DNA of 64,000 nt, taken from positions 2,356,001-2,420,000 of the forward strand of contig NZ_CP109162.1 of assembly GCF_035920445.1 (NCBI RefSeq). The letters are read 5' to 3'. How positions within the stretch are numbered: position 1 is the first letter of the stretch; each line of letters starts with the position of its first letter. The translations under genes and the position numbers were made by a program. This document shows, in pieces, positions 25,863 to 35,167 of this stretch. The notes beneath the pieces were generated by a model. The model had not been told where the DNA came from. It searched no databases and worked only from the letters and a program-made list of their open reading frames with translations. The DNA comes from Nocardia sp. NBC_01730. GTDB taxonomy: Bacteria > Actinomycetota > Actinomycetes > Mycobacteriales > Mycobacteriaceae.

Positions 25863-27425
25863 TCATGGTGTGCTGGCAGGACTTTCCTGTCCGAGCGGTT
25901 CGGTCACCACGAGTTCGGACACGGAAGCCGCTTGTGGCGATTCCACCGACACAGAAGCCGCTTCCGGCGATTCCACCTTGGACAGTGGATCCGCGATGTC
26001 CTCCAGGGACTGACCTTCGGCGTTCACGCCGAAGAACCAGGCGACCACGCCACCGAAGATCATGAACCCGGCGCCGATGAGGTACCCCACCGTGAGCGGA
26101 AACCGGTCGGGGTCCGGGTTGTCGGAACCGCCGACCAGGTGACCGAAGAGGAACGGTGCGATGACACCACCGACGCCCTGCGAGATGGCGAAGAAGAACG
26201 AGATGGCTTGACCGCGCAGTTCCAGCGGGAAGATCTCGCTGACCGTGAGATAGGCGGAGGACGCACCGGCCGAGGCGAAGAAGAAGATGACACACCAGAA
26301 CAAAGTCTGAGTAGTGGCGTTGAGGATGCCCGCATTGAACGCCCAAGCGGAAACAAAAAGCAGGATACCGGACCCTACGTATGTCGCGCAGATCATCTTC
26401 CGACGGCCGATGCTGTCGAAGAGCGGGCCGAGTACCAATGGGCCGATCAGATTGCCGACGGCAAACGGGAAGAAGTAGTAACCCGTGTGATCGTCCGGCA
26501 CGTTGTAGAAGTGGATAAGCACCAATCCTACGGTGAAGAATATCGCGTTGTATAGAAAGGCCTGCGTGGCCATCATCGTGAATCCAAGGAAGGAACGACC
26601 AGGATATCGACCGAAGAATATCCGACCCATCTGCACGTAAGAGAGTCGATCCGTGTCCACGATATCCAGAGCTTTACTCTCGTCGACCGGAGGGAGTTCG
26701 ACTCCTTGACTTCGAACCTGCGCCTCGATCTCGTCGACGGTCCGATCGGCTTCCGCGGCCCGCCCATGGGTGAGCAGCCAACGTGGACTTTCGGGGATGT
26801 GCCTGCGCAAGAAGATGATGACGAGCCCGAGGACGGGTCCGATGAAGAATCCGATTCGCCATCCCCACCCGGTCGGGATGAAATTTTCGTTGAACAGGAT
26901 CAGACTGGCCGCCGCTCCCAGCGCCGCGCCACCCCAATAGGTGCCGTTGATCGCGATGTCGACTCGGCCCCGATACTTGGATGGCATGATCTCGTCGATC
27001 GCCGAATTGATCGCCGTGTATTCTCCACCGATTCCGGTGCCTGCGATGAAGCGGAAAAAGTAGAGTGACCACGCATTCCAGGAGAATCCGGCCAGTCCAC
27101 TGCCGATCAGATAGATTGCCAGGGTCAGGATGAACAGTTTCTTGCGACCGAGTCTGTCGGTGAGCCGACCGAAGACGAGTGCACCGACGACTTGACCGGC
27201 CAGATACCACGACGCCATCGCGCCGACCTGACCACTCGTCAGATGCAAGGTTCCGGCGTTCTGCAGCGGTCCGGCCATGCTGCTGACGATCTGGATCTCG
27301 ATTCCGTCCAGAATCCAGGAGACGCCGAGACCGACGACGATGAGCCAGTGGAACTTCGTCCACGGAAGCCTGTCCATCCTGGCGGGGACCAGACTTCGAA
27401 TTACTTTCGTTTGCGTTGTCGACAC
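25863..27425 (-). CDS. MFS transporter, sugar-porter-like
   Basis: A 520-residue transporter with 12 helices. Family motifs include GRLTDRLGRKKLF near residues 85-97, FRFIAGTGIGGEYTA, RRHIPESPRWLL after helix 6 and SEIFPLELRGQAISFF in the second half. The PESPRWLL and ELRGQ motifs are typical of the sugar porter/metabolite:H+ symporter group; the substrate cannot be told. The GTG start has GAGGTGAT 6 bases upstream. It lies 29 bases after the VirB6-like gene on the same strand. The hydrophilic C-terminus carries a duplicated Glu/Ser/Ala segment. Confidence 0.88.
   Translation of the reverse strand: MSTTQTKVIRSLVPARMDRLPWTKFHWLIVVGLGVSWILDGIEIQIVSSMAGPLQNAGTLHLTSGQVGAMASWYLAGQVVGALVFGRLTDRLGRKKLFILTLAIYLIGSGLAGFSWNAWSLYFFRFIAGTGIGGEYTAINSAIDEIMPSKYRGRVDIAINGTYWGGAALGAAASLILFNENFIPTGWGWRIGFFIGPVLGLVIIFLRRHIPESPRWLLTHGRAAEADRTVDEIEAQVRSQGVELPPVDESKALDIVDTDRLSYVQMGRIFFGRYPGRSFLGFTMMATQAFLYNAIFFTVGLVLIHFYNVPDDHTGYYFFPFAVGNLIGPLVLGPLFDSIGRRKMICATYVGSGILLFVSAWAFNAGILNATTQTLFWCVIFFFASAGASSAYLTVSEIFPLELRGQAISFFFAISQGVGGVIAPFLFGHLVGGSDNPDPDRFPLTVGYLIGAGFMIFGGVVAWFFGVNAEGQSLEDIADPLSKVESPEAASVSVESPQAASVSELVVTEPLGQESPASTP
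25921..25980. repeat. 30-bp tandem duplication in the MFS C-terminus
   Basis: Two 30-bp units, 25921-25950 and 25951-25980, differ at only a few bases and encode the repeated VESPxAASVS segment of the cytoplasmic tail. It is probably a recent slippage duplication. Confidence 0.7.
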
Positions 27426-27454
27426 CTTGTGATCACCTCATTTTCTCAAGAATG

Positions 27455-29788
27455 CTAGTTCGTCCACGGGCCTGCATGGGTATTCGATAGGATCATGTCA
27501 ATATTCACCGCCCTGTTCTTTATCCTCATCGCATCGGCGATATTTTGGTCGGACGGGTCTTTCGAATAGCGCAAGGCTGCTTGGTGCAGATCACGTGCGA
27601 GGCCGCTTCCGATGTACCGGCGGGTGTCGTCGTTGACGGATCCCCATTCTCCGACCGGGACGGCATCCTTGAAGCCCTCCCATGACTCGTCCCAATGCCG
27701 TTGAACCTTGCGAACGAAAGTTTGGTCCACATTCCTGTTGTCTCGGTAGAGGGGGCGCGGGGAGAGAAGGTGGAACAAGCTTGCAGATTCCGCGAATTGC
27801 GCGATATAAGCATCCCTTTCCGATGGGCGGAAACCTCTGGCCGTATGCGCGAGTTCCAACGCAGCGGCGGCTCTCGAGAGCGGGTCGTAGGTCACCGGGT
27901 TCTCCTCGGCAGCCGCCACCATCCGGACATTCGCCTGAATCGCTCCGGTGGCCATTTCCTCCGAAAATCCGGCGACCTTGATGGCACCCAAGGCATCGCC
28001 TCTGTCCCCGCCGAGATGGAGCACATTCGTGACGGCCGCCGCAGCGGCTCGATGGTTGAGACCACCGAATTCCGCTACTGCCGCCCTTGCGGATGCATCG
28101 TGCGCATTCTTCCCGGCGGTGAGCCGGCCCATCCAGCTCTCGGCGGTCTCGGGCGGCACCTCCCCCAGGAGCAACCGATAATTCAGATAGTTCATATCCT
28201 GTTGCCCCTTGGAAAAGTACGTAAGCGGCATCGGGCGACGGAAGACCCACGACGTTATGGGGCTGGCGTTGATGGCGCTGAGGTCGTTGAGCCAACGCAT
28301 GCCGGTGAGGGCGAGGTGACCGGGTGACAGCGTGTAGCGAAGGCTTGCCTCGCCGATCCCGGGTGTGGCACCGCCTCCCCCCGCTGGCGCAGGATTGCCG
28401 GCGAGTGCGGCTCGGATTTGCCCGGTGAGCTGGCTCTGGCCGCCGATGAGGTTGAGATCGAGACGCCGCAGCAGCACGAAGCCCGCGATCAACAGCATGC
28501 CACCGACGAAAATCACGGCCATACCGCTGCCGGGCGCCGCCCGGAACACGCTGTCCAGCACCAAGGCGTAGCAACCGAGGAATATCGTGTAGGCGACCAT
28601 CGACGCGGCATCACCGACCATGCCGACCAGGTTGCGCATCAAGACTCCCTGGGTGGGACCGTATATGAATCCCCCTGCGGCGAAACCGAAAATGGCCATC
28701 AGAGCGTGAAAGACCGACGAGAGTGCTGCGAGGAAAATCTTGATCGCAAGGTAGGACATGAACAGCAGCAGGATCGTCCCGAAGACCATCAGCACGAGGC
28801 CGGTACCAACCTGCCCCATGCTCGGATTCTCGATCTTGGCGTGCGCATAGGAGTCACCGCAGTCGCGCATCGCTCGCGCGACCTGCGCGTCACTACCCGC
28901 CGCCACCCCCGACGACCACGCCGCGCGGCACATCGGAGAGTCGTCGATGACATGACCGAAATTCCATACCTGCAGCGGGTGCCGTGCGAAGTTGTCGGCC
29001 AAGGTGCCGTTCAGCTCGCCGACGATGGACCTCGCATCCGGAGTGGAATTCCCGTTGAGTCCCGCCGCGATCGCAATCCCGACGTCACGCCCCTTGACCA
29101 CCAGGCCGTTCGACGACAACACCTCGGCCAGAGGATGTGCCAGGTAGGTGGCGCCGAGGACAGCGACCGCGAGCATCACGACGACCTGCAGGACGGCCTT
29201 GGCATGATATCCCCGCACAACGAAGACCGCTACGAAGAACGCGCCGATCGACGCAGCCACGGCGAAGATGATCGGCGTGGCCACCTGATCGGTGAGGGCG
29301 TTGGCTACGTCGTTCAACGGCTTGCCGAGCCAGTCGAGCCAGCGGAAGCTCACCACGAAGCCGATCAGCCAGATCGCACTGATCACGATAACCATGAACA
29401 CCGTGAATTCCAGGCCAAGCACCATCGACAACGCCGTGTCCTGCGGCGCGAGGAGACTGCCGCCGTCGGTGGCGAACATATAGTCCGACAAGCGAATCCC
29501 GGAGGAGTCCTGCACACCCGTCCAGGCGAGCCCGTCGATCGCGGACATGTTCCCGCCCCGGGTAACCGTGTCGGTGCCGCCGGCGGCTACCCCGCCGGCG
29601 GCGGTCCAGACCACAAGCAGAACCTGCGCGCTGACCAGAAGCCGGACGGCGATCCGCCGCGTGAGGGTGGAGTTGGCCCAGTCGCGACATCGCACCAGCA
29701 GGGCGCGCGGCGGCCGAAACGCCGTGTCCCACGTCCTGGACCAGAAGAGCCAGGAGTCCTGGGCAAGGCTCGACATGTGCAGTCGCAT
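27455..29788 (-). CDS. VirB6/TrbL-like polytopic membrane protein
   Basis: A 777-residue membrane protein. It has an N-terminal helix (about 45-65), then about seven more helices up to residue 445, then a soluble C-terminal half with Gly/Pro-rich linker at about 470-485. An exported loop between helices carries two Cys residues (SPMCRAAW and MRDCGDSYAH) that may form a disulfide. This plan, including FMSYLAIKIFLAALSSVFHALMAI split over a helix hairpin, matches VirB6/TrbL-like channel proteins of actinobacterial conjugative elements. No VirB4, coupling protein or relaxase is nearby, so it is an orphan or a remnant of a mobile region. Confidence 0.65.
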   Translation of the reverse strand: MRLHMSSLAQDSWLFWSRTWDTAFRPPRALLVRCRDWANSTLTRRIAVRLLVSAQVLLVVWTAAGGVAAGGTDTVTRGGNMSAIDGLAWTGVQDSSGIRLSDYMFATDGGSLLAPQDTALSMVLGLEFTVFMVIVISAIWLIGFVVSFRWLDWLGKPLNDVANALTDQVATPIIFAVAASIGAFFVAVFVVRGYHAKAVLQVVVMLAVAVLGATYLAHPLAEVLSSNGLVVKGRDVGIAIAAGLNGNSTPDARSIVGELNGTLADNFARHPLQVWNFGHVIDDSPMCRAAWSSGVAAGSDAQVARAMRDCGDSYAHAKIENPSMGQVGTGLVLMVFGTILLLFMSYLAIKIFLAALSSVFHALMAIFGFAAGGFIYGPTQGVLMRNLVGMVGDAASMVAYTIFLGCYALVLDSVFRAAPGSGMAVIFVGGMLLIAGFVLLRRLDLNLIGGQSQLTGQIRAALAGNPAPAGGGGATPGIGEASLRYTLSPGHLALTGMRWLNDLSAINASPITSWVFRRPMPLTYFSKGQQDMNYLNYRLLLGEVPPETAESWMGRLTAGKNAHDASARAAVAEFGGLNHRAAAAAVTNVLHLGGDRGDALGAIKVAGFSEEMATGAIQANVRMVAAAEENPVTYDPLSRAAAALELAHTARGFRPSERDAYIAQFAESASLFHLLSPRPLYRDNRNVDQTFVRKVQRHWDESWEGFKDAVPVGEWGSVNDDTRRYIGSGLARDLHQAALRYSKDPSDQNIADAMRIKNRAVNIDMILSNTHAGPWTN

Positions 29789-29880
29789 CCGTCATCACCC
29801 CCACGAGCCTGGAATCGGTTACATTTATGTTACGTGTGCATTGGCTCACTATTTAACGTGCCGTTACTTGGGAGTTCAAT

Positions 29881-30294
29881 GTGTCACAGCGTAACGTACA
29901 CCGTCGCAGCCGGCCCGTGGCGGCCGCCGCGGGGCACTCCCCGTCGGCGGGCACGCAGCCCATCGATGAGCAGGTCGAGCAGACGACCGGCCTGACGCGC
30001 AGCGGTCCGGTCCGTCGGCGACCAGCGACACACCACTGGACCGTCAGGGTCCTTGACGGTATTCGCGCTGAGGTCGGCGGCGGCGAACTGCTCCGTGTCC
30101 GCACAGGGATGGGAACAGCGTGTAGGTTCGGCTTACTCATTGGAACGGAAAGCTTGCGGCGGGGTGGTGCGACGCTGACACCGATCCGGGTCGACAGCTT
30201 GCGAGTGCAGGAGCTGAACATGTTGTCCGTCAAACGTTTTGAGGCGTCCGGACGTAGCTCATACTGTCGCCTCCGCCGACAGTTGCCGCAGTGA
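29881..30294 (+). CDS. Possible small basic protein divergent from the VirB6-like gene
   Basis: A 137-codon frame beginning with GTG at 29881; TTGGGAG lies 6 bases upstream. The product is Arg/Gly-rich with no recognised domain, and the codon pattern is convincing only in the first half. It may be a real small gene or chance. Confidence 0.3.
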   Translation: MSQRNVHRRSRPVAAAAGHSPSAGTQPIDEQVEQTTGLTRSGPVRRRPATHHWTVRVLDGIRAEVGGGELLRVRTGMGTACRFGLLIGTESLRRGGATLTPIRVDSLRVQELNMLSVKRFEASGRSSYCRLRRQLPQ

Positions 30295-30462
30295 GCATTC
30301 GGATCCTCGATCCTTCTCGCGCTGGAGTCGTCACGGAGTAGGTGAGGCATTCCCGCTCGGCCGGAGGGCAACGACGTCCGCTGTCCCGGTACCGATTTGC
30401 CCGGGCGGAGGCGGAGTCGGATCAGCCGCGGCATGAGACACCCTATAGTTTATCCAGAGTTC
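30295..30462. other. Spacer upstream of the HTH gene
   Basis: Together with 29789-29880 and 30477-30619 this is the non-coding part of an 840-base stretch between divergent genes. Base composition is less GC-rich near 29820-29880 and 30440-30530, as expected for promoters. No RNA gene was seen. Confidence 0.4.
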
Positions 30463-30476
30463 ACCGAAGCTTCGGT
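30463..30476. promoter_or_regulatory. Perfect palindrome ACCGAAGCTTCGGT
   Basis: A 14-bp perfect palindrome in an AT-richer stretch, about 160 bases before the HTH gene. It could be an operator for that protein. Confidence 0.4.
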
Positions 30477-30632
30477 CGACCCGAAGTAAAGGGGTGAGGT
30501 AGGCAACATCAAAACTCGGTAAAGTTTGCGTCCCTACCGCCGGGTACGTGATCGAATGCTCTGGAACCCGTTCCAACTGATGCCGAAACCCTCGAATAGG
30601 TTGCGGGTCTGTCGATCCAGGAGGTTGTAGTT

Positions 30633-31901
30633 GTGGCCGACGCAAGCGTACCCACGCTGCGTCTGTCCGAACTGGACAGACTGGGTCAGCTCGACGAGCA
30701 CAAAATTCTGTCTGCCGACCAAGTGCGATCGACCTCGCAGAAGCTGGGTGTGCCCGAGCAAACCCTATGGCGGTGGCTGGAGGCCCGCCGCGCGGGTTCC
30801 GCGCCGGCCGAACTCGACGAGCTCACCGACGCACCCACCAGGCAGGTCGGCTATCGACAAATCAGAGTCCGACAGTCGCGCATTGTCACGTTGCCGGAGA
30901 CGGCCGGCGACGAGCCGTTGCCGCAAATCTCCGATGGTGACGTCACGACGTTCCGAGCGGATGCCTACCGGAGCTTGCCGCCCGCCGAATTCGCACGAAT
31001 CGATGCCGTCTACACCCAAGGAATCCGAGCAACCTGTCGATGGCTGGCCGAAAACAGCGGCCAGCCATGCCACCACGACCTGGACCAAAACGGCGATTGG
31101 AGCGGACTCGGCGCGCATACCGACCTCGCCGAGTACATGCTCACGGTTCTTCAACCCCGTCTCTCCGTCGCAGATCACCTGCGTAGCGGTCGCGGCGCCG
31201 GCCTGGTCGAAGAATGGAACGACATCCTGGGCCTGTACCGGTTCCTCGGCGGTCTCGTCGCCGACAGTCCCAGCCGCGGACATACCATCACCCGCCTTCG
31301 CGGCGCTCAAGCAGCGTTCCTACTTCACGGTCTGCGGTTGGACCTGCCGCCGGATCTGGCGTACTCAGTCGGTCCGGGGCTGACGACCGTCCCGATCGAT
31401 CACGAGGTCATCTCCCGTATCCATGCCGGGACCGCCAACTTGGCCGACGCGGCCGCGATCGCCACCGTGCTGTTCACCGGCGCCACCGCGATCGAACTCA
31501 ACGCGGTTCCTTGCGTCGCGCTCACCGCAGACGCGCTGATCTTCAACGGTCCGATCGGCTACACACACGCATCCGACCTGTACGTGTGGGTGATACCGCC
31601 GTTGGCACGGCCGTTGCTCCACTCCGCCCGCCTCTACCGGGAAATGCACGACACATCCGACAGCAAACTGTTCGCGGGAGCTATCGGCGGAGCGGGCTTC
31701 CGACTGCGCAAGATCGCCGCGGCATGCGGGCTGACCATCCCGGACCTGTACCACTGGCACCACAGCTGGATTCGACAAGCTGGGCTTCTCCGCATGTCCG
31801 AGCAACCATCACCTGTTCGCAACACCGACCTACTGTTCGGTCTGAAGCTCGTCCAACGGCCTCGCCGACGCCGCGCACGCCAACGAACATCAGAAACCTG
31901 A
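30633..31901 (+). CDS. HTH protein, possibly a degenerate recombinase-like regulator
   Basis: A 422-residue soluble protein; AGGAGG lies about 8 bases before the GTG at 30633. Residues about 22-50 form a helix-turn-helix (ILSADQVRSTSQKLGVPEQ, then TLWRWLEARRAG). The rest is mostly helical. The C-terminal half has an order of segments that loosely recalls tyrosine recombinases: AAAIATVLFTGATAIEL in place of the usual LLTGLRxSEL, and LYHWHHSWIRQAGLL in place of LRHTFATxLL. The catalytic Arg residues and Tyr are not evident, so if related it is inactive. No close family is recognised. Location next to a VirB6-like gene fits an old integrative element. Confidence 0.6.
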   Translation: MADASVPTLRLSELDRLGQLDEHKILSADQVRSTSQKLGVPEQTLWRWLEARRAGSAPAELDELTDAPTRQVGYRQIRVRQSRIVTLPETAGDEPLPQISDGDVTTFRADAYRSLPPAEFARIDAVYTQGIRATCRWLAENSGQPCHHDLDQNGDWSGLGAHTDLAEYMLTVLQPRLSVADHLRSGRGAGLVEEWNDILGLYRFLGGLVADSPSRGHTITRLRGAQAAFLLHGLRLDLPPDLAYSVGPGLTTVPIDHEVISRIHAGTANLADAAAIATVLFTGATAIELNAVPCVALTADALIFNGPIGYTHASDLYVWVIPPLARPLLHSARLYREMHDTSDSKLFAGAIGGAGFRLRKIAAACGLTIPDLYHWHHSWIRQAGLLRMSEQPSPVRNTDLLFGLKLVQRPRRRRARQRTSET

Positions 31902-32232
31902 TCCGACGCGCCTGCGCCGAAACCATCCGCGCCGCGCACCTGCGGGGTGCCGGAATCTCACCGCCCTGCCCGACCGGCGGCTGCCCAGACGTTCCGGAAT
32001 CGGGCTGACGCAGACCGTGATCCGGACCGGCCGATCGACGACCGGCGCCACCTGACCGGTCGCCGCACACGATACCTGACTGGCGCACGAGTGATCGAGA
32101 CCGGTGCATCATCCACCTGGGCGCGCTCACCGACTCCAAGCGCTGCGCGAAGCAGAGAGCGCCTCCGACCAGCCGGTCCCGCGGTCCGGGAGTCGAGAGA
32201 CGTCCGCCACCAGAGCCCGCTGGGCGCACCGG
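31902..32232. other. Intergenic region between convergent genes
   Basis: 331 bases without a supported gene. No clear terminator hairpin was identified. Confidence 0.4.
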
Positions 32233-32982
32233 TCAGAATCGGTCCAGCCCAGCGCGGATCGCCTCCACCGTCGCGTCCAGCCGCACCTGGTGCGAACCCG
32301 GCCAGTAGATCCGACCGCAGTCGCGACACTGCCGGAACGTGTCGTAGTAGCGGCGGGTGAGCGGTTCCAGCCGATCTTCGACCTCGGCTTTCGCGACCGC
32401 TGCGACGGCGCCGCCGCAGCGCAGGCACCGGGTGAACGGCGCCAGACACTCGACGAGGTCGAGCCGCCGGATCACCTCGACGACCTGGTCGACCGGCTGG
32501 TCCGACCGGACATATACGCCGTGAGTGACGTTGCGCCGCTTCAGCAGTCCGCGGTCGCGGGTGAGCAGGATCCGGTGCTCGTTCGCCGACATCTCGGCGA
32601 GTTGGGCGTCGTCGGCGTCCCAGCGGCAGTGAACGTCGAGGCCCATCAGCCGCATCAGCTTGGCGAGTCCGCCGAGATTGACGTCGGCGACGAAGCGCGG
32701 CTCGCGCAGCGGGCGTGGGCGCACCCTGGTAACCCGGCCGATGTCGAGGGTCTCGAACACGGGATACGCCGTGATCCGGTCGCCGATCTGCGGGTGATGG
32801 TCGAAGTCCACCGGTTGCCCGTTGACCAGAACCAGGTCGACCTCGGTGTGCGGGATGCCGGCGGCCTCGACGACATCCTTCACGGTCTGGTGCGGGCGGA
32901 ACAGTCGGCGCAGCACCGTGTACCGCTCGTCGGGCCGCAGGAAGTCGTTCAGCTCGGCGTAGACCCGGATGTCGACGCTCAT
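32233..32982 (-). CDS. Mut7-C RNase-domain protein with ubiquitin-like N-terminus
   Basis: A 249-residue protein. Residues 1-80 form the Mut7-C ubiquitin-like fold ([20 protein letters not shown]), like a ThiS/MoaD module. Residues about 90-245 form the Mut7-C PIN-like nuclease region: [20 protein letters not shown], with the acidic Asp, then [15 protein letters not shown], and a zinc ribbon (CLRCGG...CRDCGRIYW). The family is predicted to cut RNA. The ATG overlaps the stop of the FIST gene (ATGA), so both are made together; a longer upstream start would lie inside that gene. Confidence 0.9.
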   Translation of the reverse strand: MSVDIRVYAELNDFLRPDERYTVLRRLFRPHQTVKDVVEAAGIPHTEVDLVLVNGQPVDFDHHPQIGDRITAYPVFETLDIGRVTRVRPRPLREPRFVADVNLGGLAKLMRLMGLDVHCRWDADDAQLAEMSANEHRILLTRDRGLLKRRNVTHGVYVRSDQPVDQVVEVIRRLDLVECLAPFTRCLRCGGAVAAVAKAEVEDRLEPLTRRYYDTFRQCRDCGRIYWPGSHQVRLDATVEAIRAGLDRF

Positions 32983-34193
32983 TCGACGAACAGCGCCATC
33001 GATGCCGTGAATCCGTGCAGCGCATTGCGGCCCGCGATGGGGCCGATCTCGCCGGCGGCGAAGAAGCCCGCGAGCGGAATGCCGCCGAGCAAGTCCTCGA
33101 TGGTCGCGGCGTCGTGATTCGCGACCCCGAACATCTGCTTGCCGCGTCCGTTGCATGTGAACAGCAACGCACCGGCCGGACGCCCGGGCAGGTCCGAGCT
33201 GGCACGCTCGAGGGCCGCACGCAGATCTCTGTCCGCGCCGACCGCGTCGCGGACCTGGAACTGCACGGTCGTGCCGACCTCGACGACTTCGCCGATCTCG
33301 ATCGCACCACTCGACAGGTCGGCACCGAGGAGCCCACGGATCAGGAAATCGCCCTGCCCAGGCGCTGCCAAATGCTCGTCCGCCACGATTCCGATCTGCA
33401 GGCCATGCGTCAACAGTTCCTGCTGATCCGGTGGCAGGATGTCGATGACCTCCCGCAACCGTTCGATCGGTGGCTGACCACCGAGCTCGGTGATCAGCGC
33501 GCCACGCGCGCCGGTGACGATATAGGGGTACCCGATCGGCCGGCAGCCCTGCGACACGATCGGGACACCGCGCAGGCCGGGAAGCCGCACGCCGACCGCG
33601 CCGGACGTCGAAACGTCACGGTCGCGGAACAGCCTGCTGCCGGTCGCCCCCTGTGCGCCGCTCACCAGCCCGCCCATCACGATGGTGCCGGGAAGATCGG
33701 CATTCAAGTGCTCGAGCAGCAGGTCGGCCGGGAACGAGTACGGGTCCGGCAGCAGCAGATGGAAGTCGCGTGCGGTCTTGTCGAAGCGGTAGCCGGCTAG
33801 CAGCCCTCCAGTCGCCGTGCGGACGAAGTCCAACTGGAAGGTCTCGGCACCAGGCAACCCGGATGCCAGCCACACTGCCACCGCGGGCTCGTCCGCTATC
33901 TCGCGGCGGCCTGCTACGACCGCCTGCGCCACGCATCCGATCAGTGCGGGCACCCGGACAGTCTGGTGGACACCGGCGAGTACGGCCGAGGCTTCGTCGG
34001 TGTGGGCGCGTGATGTGAGCAGCACGGCAAGCGACAGCGTCTCGCCCGCGAGCTGATCGCGCGCGTGCGCTGCGGCTTCCACGCCTGCCTGCCGCGCCTC
34101 GGGCGCGGTGGAGAGCCCGACTCCGATCCGCACCCTTCCATCGTAGCCAACCCGCGCGAACGCAGCCGTTGTTGCTACACAGTGCATTTCCAC
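32979..34193 (-). CDS. FIST N/C sensory domain protein
   Basis: A 404-residue protein with FIST_N (residues about 20-215) and FIST_C (about 230-385). Landmarks are [37 protein letters not shown] and [14 protein letters not shown], then [20 protein letters not shown] domains are thought to sense small ligands such as amino acids. The start is uncertain: two ATGs (34193, 34187) and a GTG at 34133 next to VRIGVG are possible. Coupling to a predicted RNase is unusual. Confidence 0.88.
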   Translation of the reverse strand: MEMHCVATTAAFARVGYDGRVRIGVGLSTAPEARQAGVEAAAHARDQLAGETLSLAVLLTSRAHTDEASAVLAGVHQTVRVPALIGCVAQAVVAGRREIADEPAVAVWLASGLPGAETFQLDFVRTATGGLLAGYRFDKTARDFHLLLPDPYSFPADLLLEHLNADLPGTIVMGGLVSGAQGATGSRLFRDRDVSTSGAVGVRLPGLRGVPIVSQGCRPIGYPYIVTGARGALITELGGQPPIERLREVIDILPPDQQELLTHGLQIGIVADEHLAAPGQGDFLIRGLLGADLSSGAIEIGEVVEVGTTVQFQVRDAVGADRDLRAALERASSDLPGRPAGALLFTCNGRGKQMFGVANHDAATIEDLLGGIPLAGFFAAGEIGPIAGRNALHGFTASMALFVE

Positions 34194-34248
34194 AGGTGAG
34201 ACGCGGTATTTTCAGCCCTCGACGCCGAGCACGATGGTGGCGTCTTCG

Positions 34249-34431
34249 GCGTCGAACGTGGCGCTCGGCGTCAGGAGGCCGCCCGGTTCGTGGCGAATCT
34301 GGGCGCTGTCGACCTGTCGTTACCGGAGGACGCGGTAAGTACGCTCGAGGCGGCGGTCCCACTCGAACTCGGTTTTCCCGGCGATTGCATCGCTGAAGGC
34401 GACCGGTCACCGTTCGTCAGCCGAGTCGGCA
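34249..34431 (+). pseudogene. Fragment of an aldo/keto reductase C-terminus
   Basis: The plus-strand frame reads GARRQEAARFVANLGAVDL, then SLPEDAVSTLEAAVPLELGF and PGDCIAEGDRSPFV. This follows the end of actinobacterial aldo/keto reductases (GARxxEQxxxNLGAxDxxL...LGFPxDFI...SPFVFG). Nothing upstream encodes the barrel or the catalytic tetrad, so only the last 50-60 codons remain. It lies between the FIST gene and the small membrane protein gene. Confidence 0.6.
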
Positions 34432-34588
34432 CCCGCCGTCGGGCTCAACTGTGCGGGTCCGGCGACACCGGTGGCCGTCCCTGCTGGAGGCGTGGTGAAA
34501 TACGCGCCACGCAATCGGTGTCGAAGTTGCGGGCGCGTCGCGCAGCGAGACGGATAATCGGGTCATAGGCGCGAGAAGGACCGGAACG

Positions 34589-34804
34589 ATGCACGTGAAG
34601 AACATGAGTCTTGGAAGTCTGCTGATCCTGTCCTGGTTGATCATCGGCTTGGTCGCGGCAGGCCAGCGCGACTATTTCGACAGCGGTCCGATCAACTGCG
34701 CGGGCTTCGGCACAACCGCGCTGACAGTGCTCGCCGGTCCGCTGAACTACATGGGCCTGAATCCGAAGATCGCGGATTGCAATGTGCCCCAGCCCAGCCC
34801 GTAG
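34589..34804 (+). CDS. Small membrane protein of mycobacterial/nocardial type
   Basis: A 71-residue protein; GAAGGA lies 8 bases upstream of the ATG. One helix (about residues 8-24, LGSLLILSWLIIGLVAAGQR) is followed by a short exported part with two Cys residues (INCAGFGT and KIADCNV) and a Pro-rich end. Small proteins of the same layout occur widely in mycobacteria and relatives; their function is unknown. A decayed relative follows at 34893-35003. Confidence 0.8.
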   Translation: MHVKNMSLGSLLILSWLIIGLVAAGQRDYFDSGPINCAGFGTTALTVLAGPLNYMGLNPKIADCNVPQPSP

Positions 34805-34892
34805 GTGACACGAACACAACGCCTTTCGCGGATATGCGCGCGGTAGATGATGCGATGACATATACCGTTGCACAATCCGCACCGAGATGAGC

Positions 34893-35003
34893 GTCTGGCC
34901 GACTACGGGTTCGGCACGATCGCGACATCTGTGCTCGCCCGATCGCTCAGCTATCTTCGGTGCAACCGAAGATAGCTGATTGCCCTGTGTCGCAGGTGAG
35001 TCC
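34893..35003 (+). pseudogene. Decayed paralogue of the small membrane protein gene
   Basis: The frame YGFGTIATSVLARSLSYL matches GFGTTALTVLAGPLNYM of the intact gene. After a one-base deletion, QPKIADCPVSQVSP in another frame matches NPKIADCNVPQPSP. The N-terminal helix is missing. The pair shows a past tandem duplication. The segment between the two matches has turned into a perfect hairpin. Confidence 0.7.
34947..34979. repeat. Perfect 15-bp hairpin with 3-base loop
   Basis: TCAGCTATCTTCGGT (34947-34961) pairs perfectly with ACCGAAGATAGCTGA (34965-34979) around GCA. The right arm is homologous to coding DNA of the intact small gene (CCGAAGATCGCGGATTGC); the left arm is not. Confidence 0.85.
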
Positions 35004-35167
35004 GCAGTCCGTGCGGGCCGCGCACGCGCCGACGACGACCAGGCCGAACGCGATCAGCCCGGGAGGCAACCCGACCCCACGATCGCGCAGTCGCTGGACC
35101 GTACAAGAACTCCTATCCGAGCCCACCAAACCGCGCGATTTCCTGCCCGAACGCCGCGTGCGGCCGT

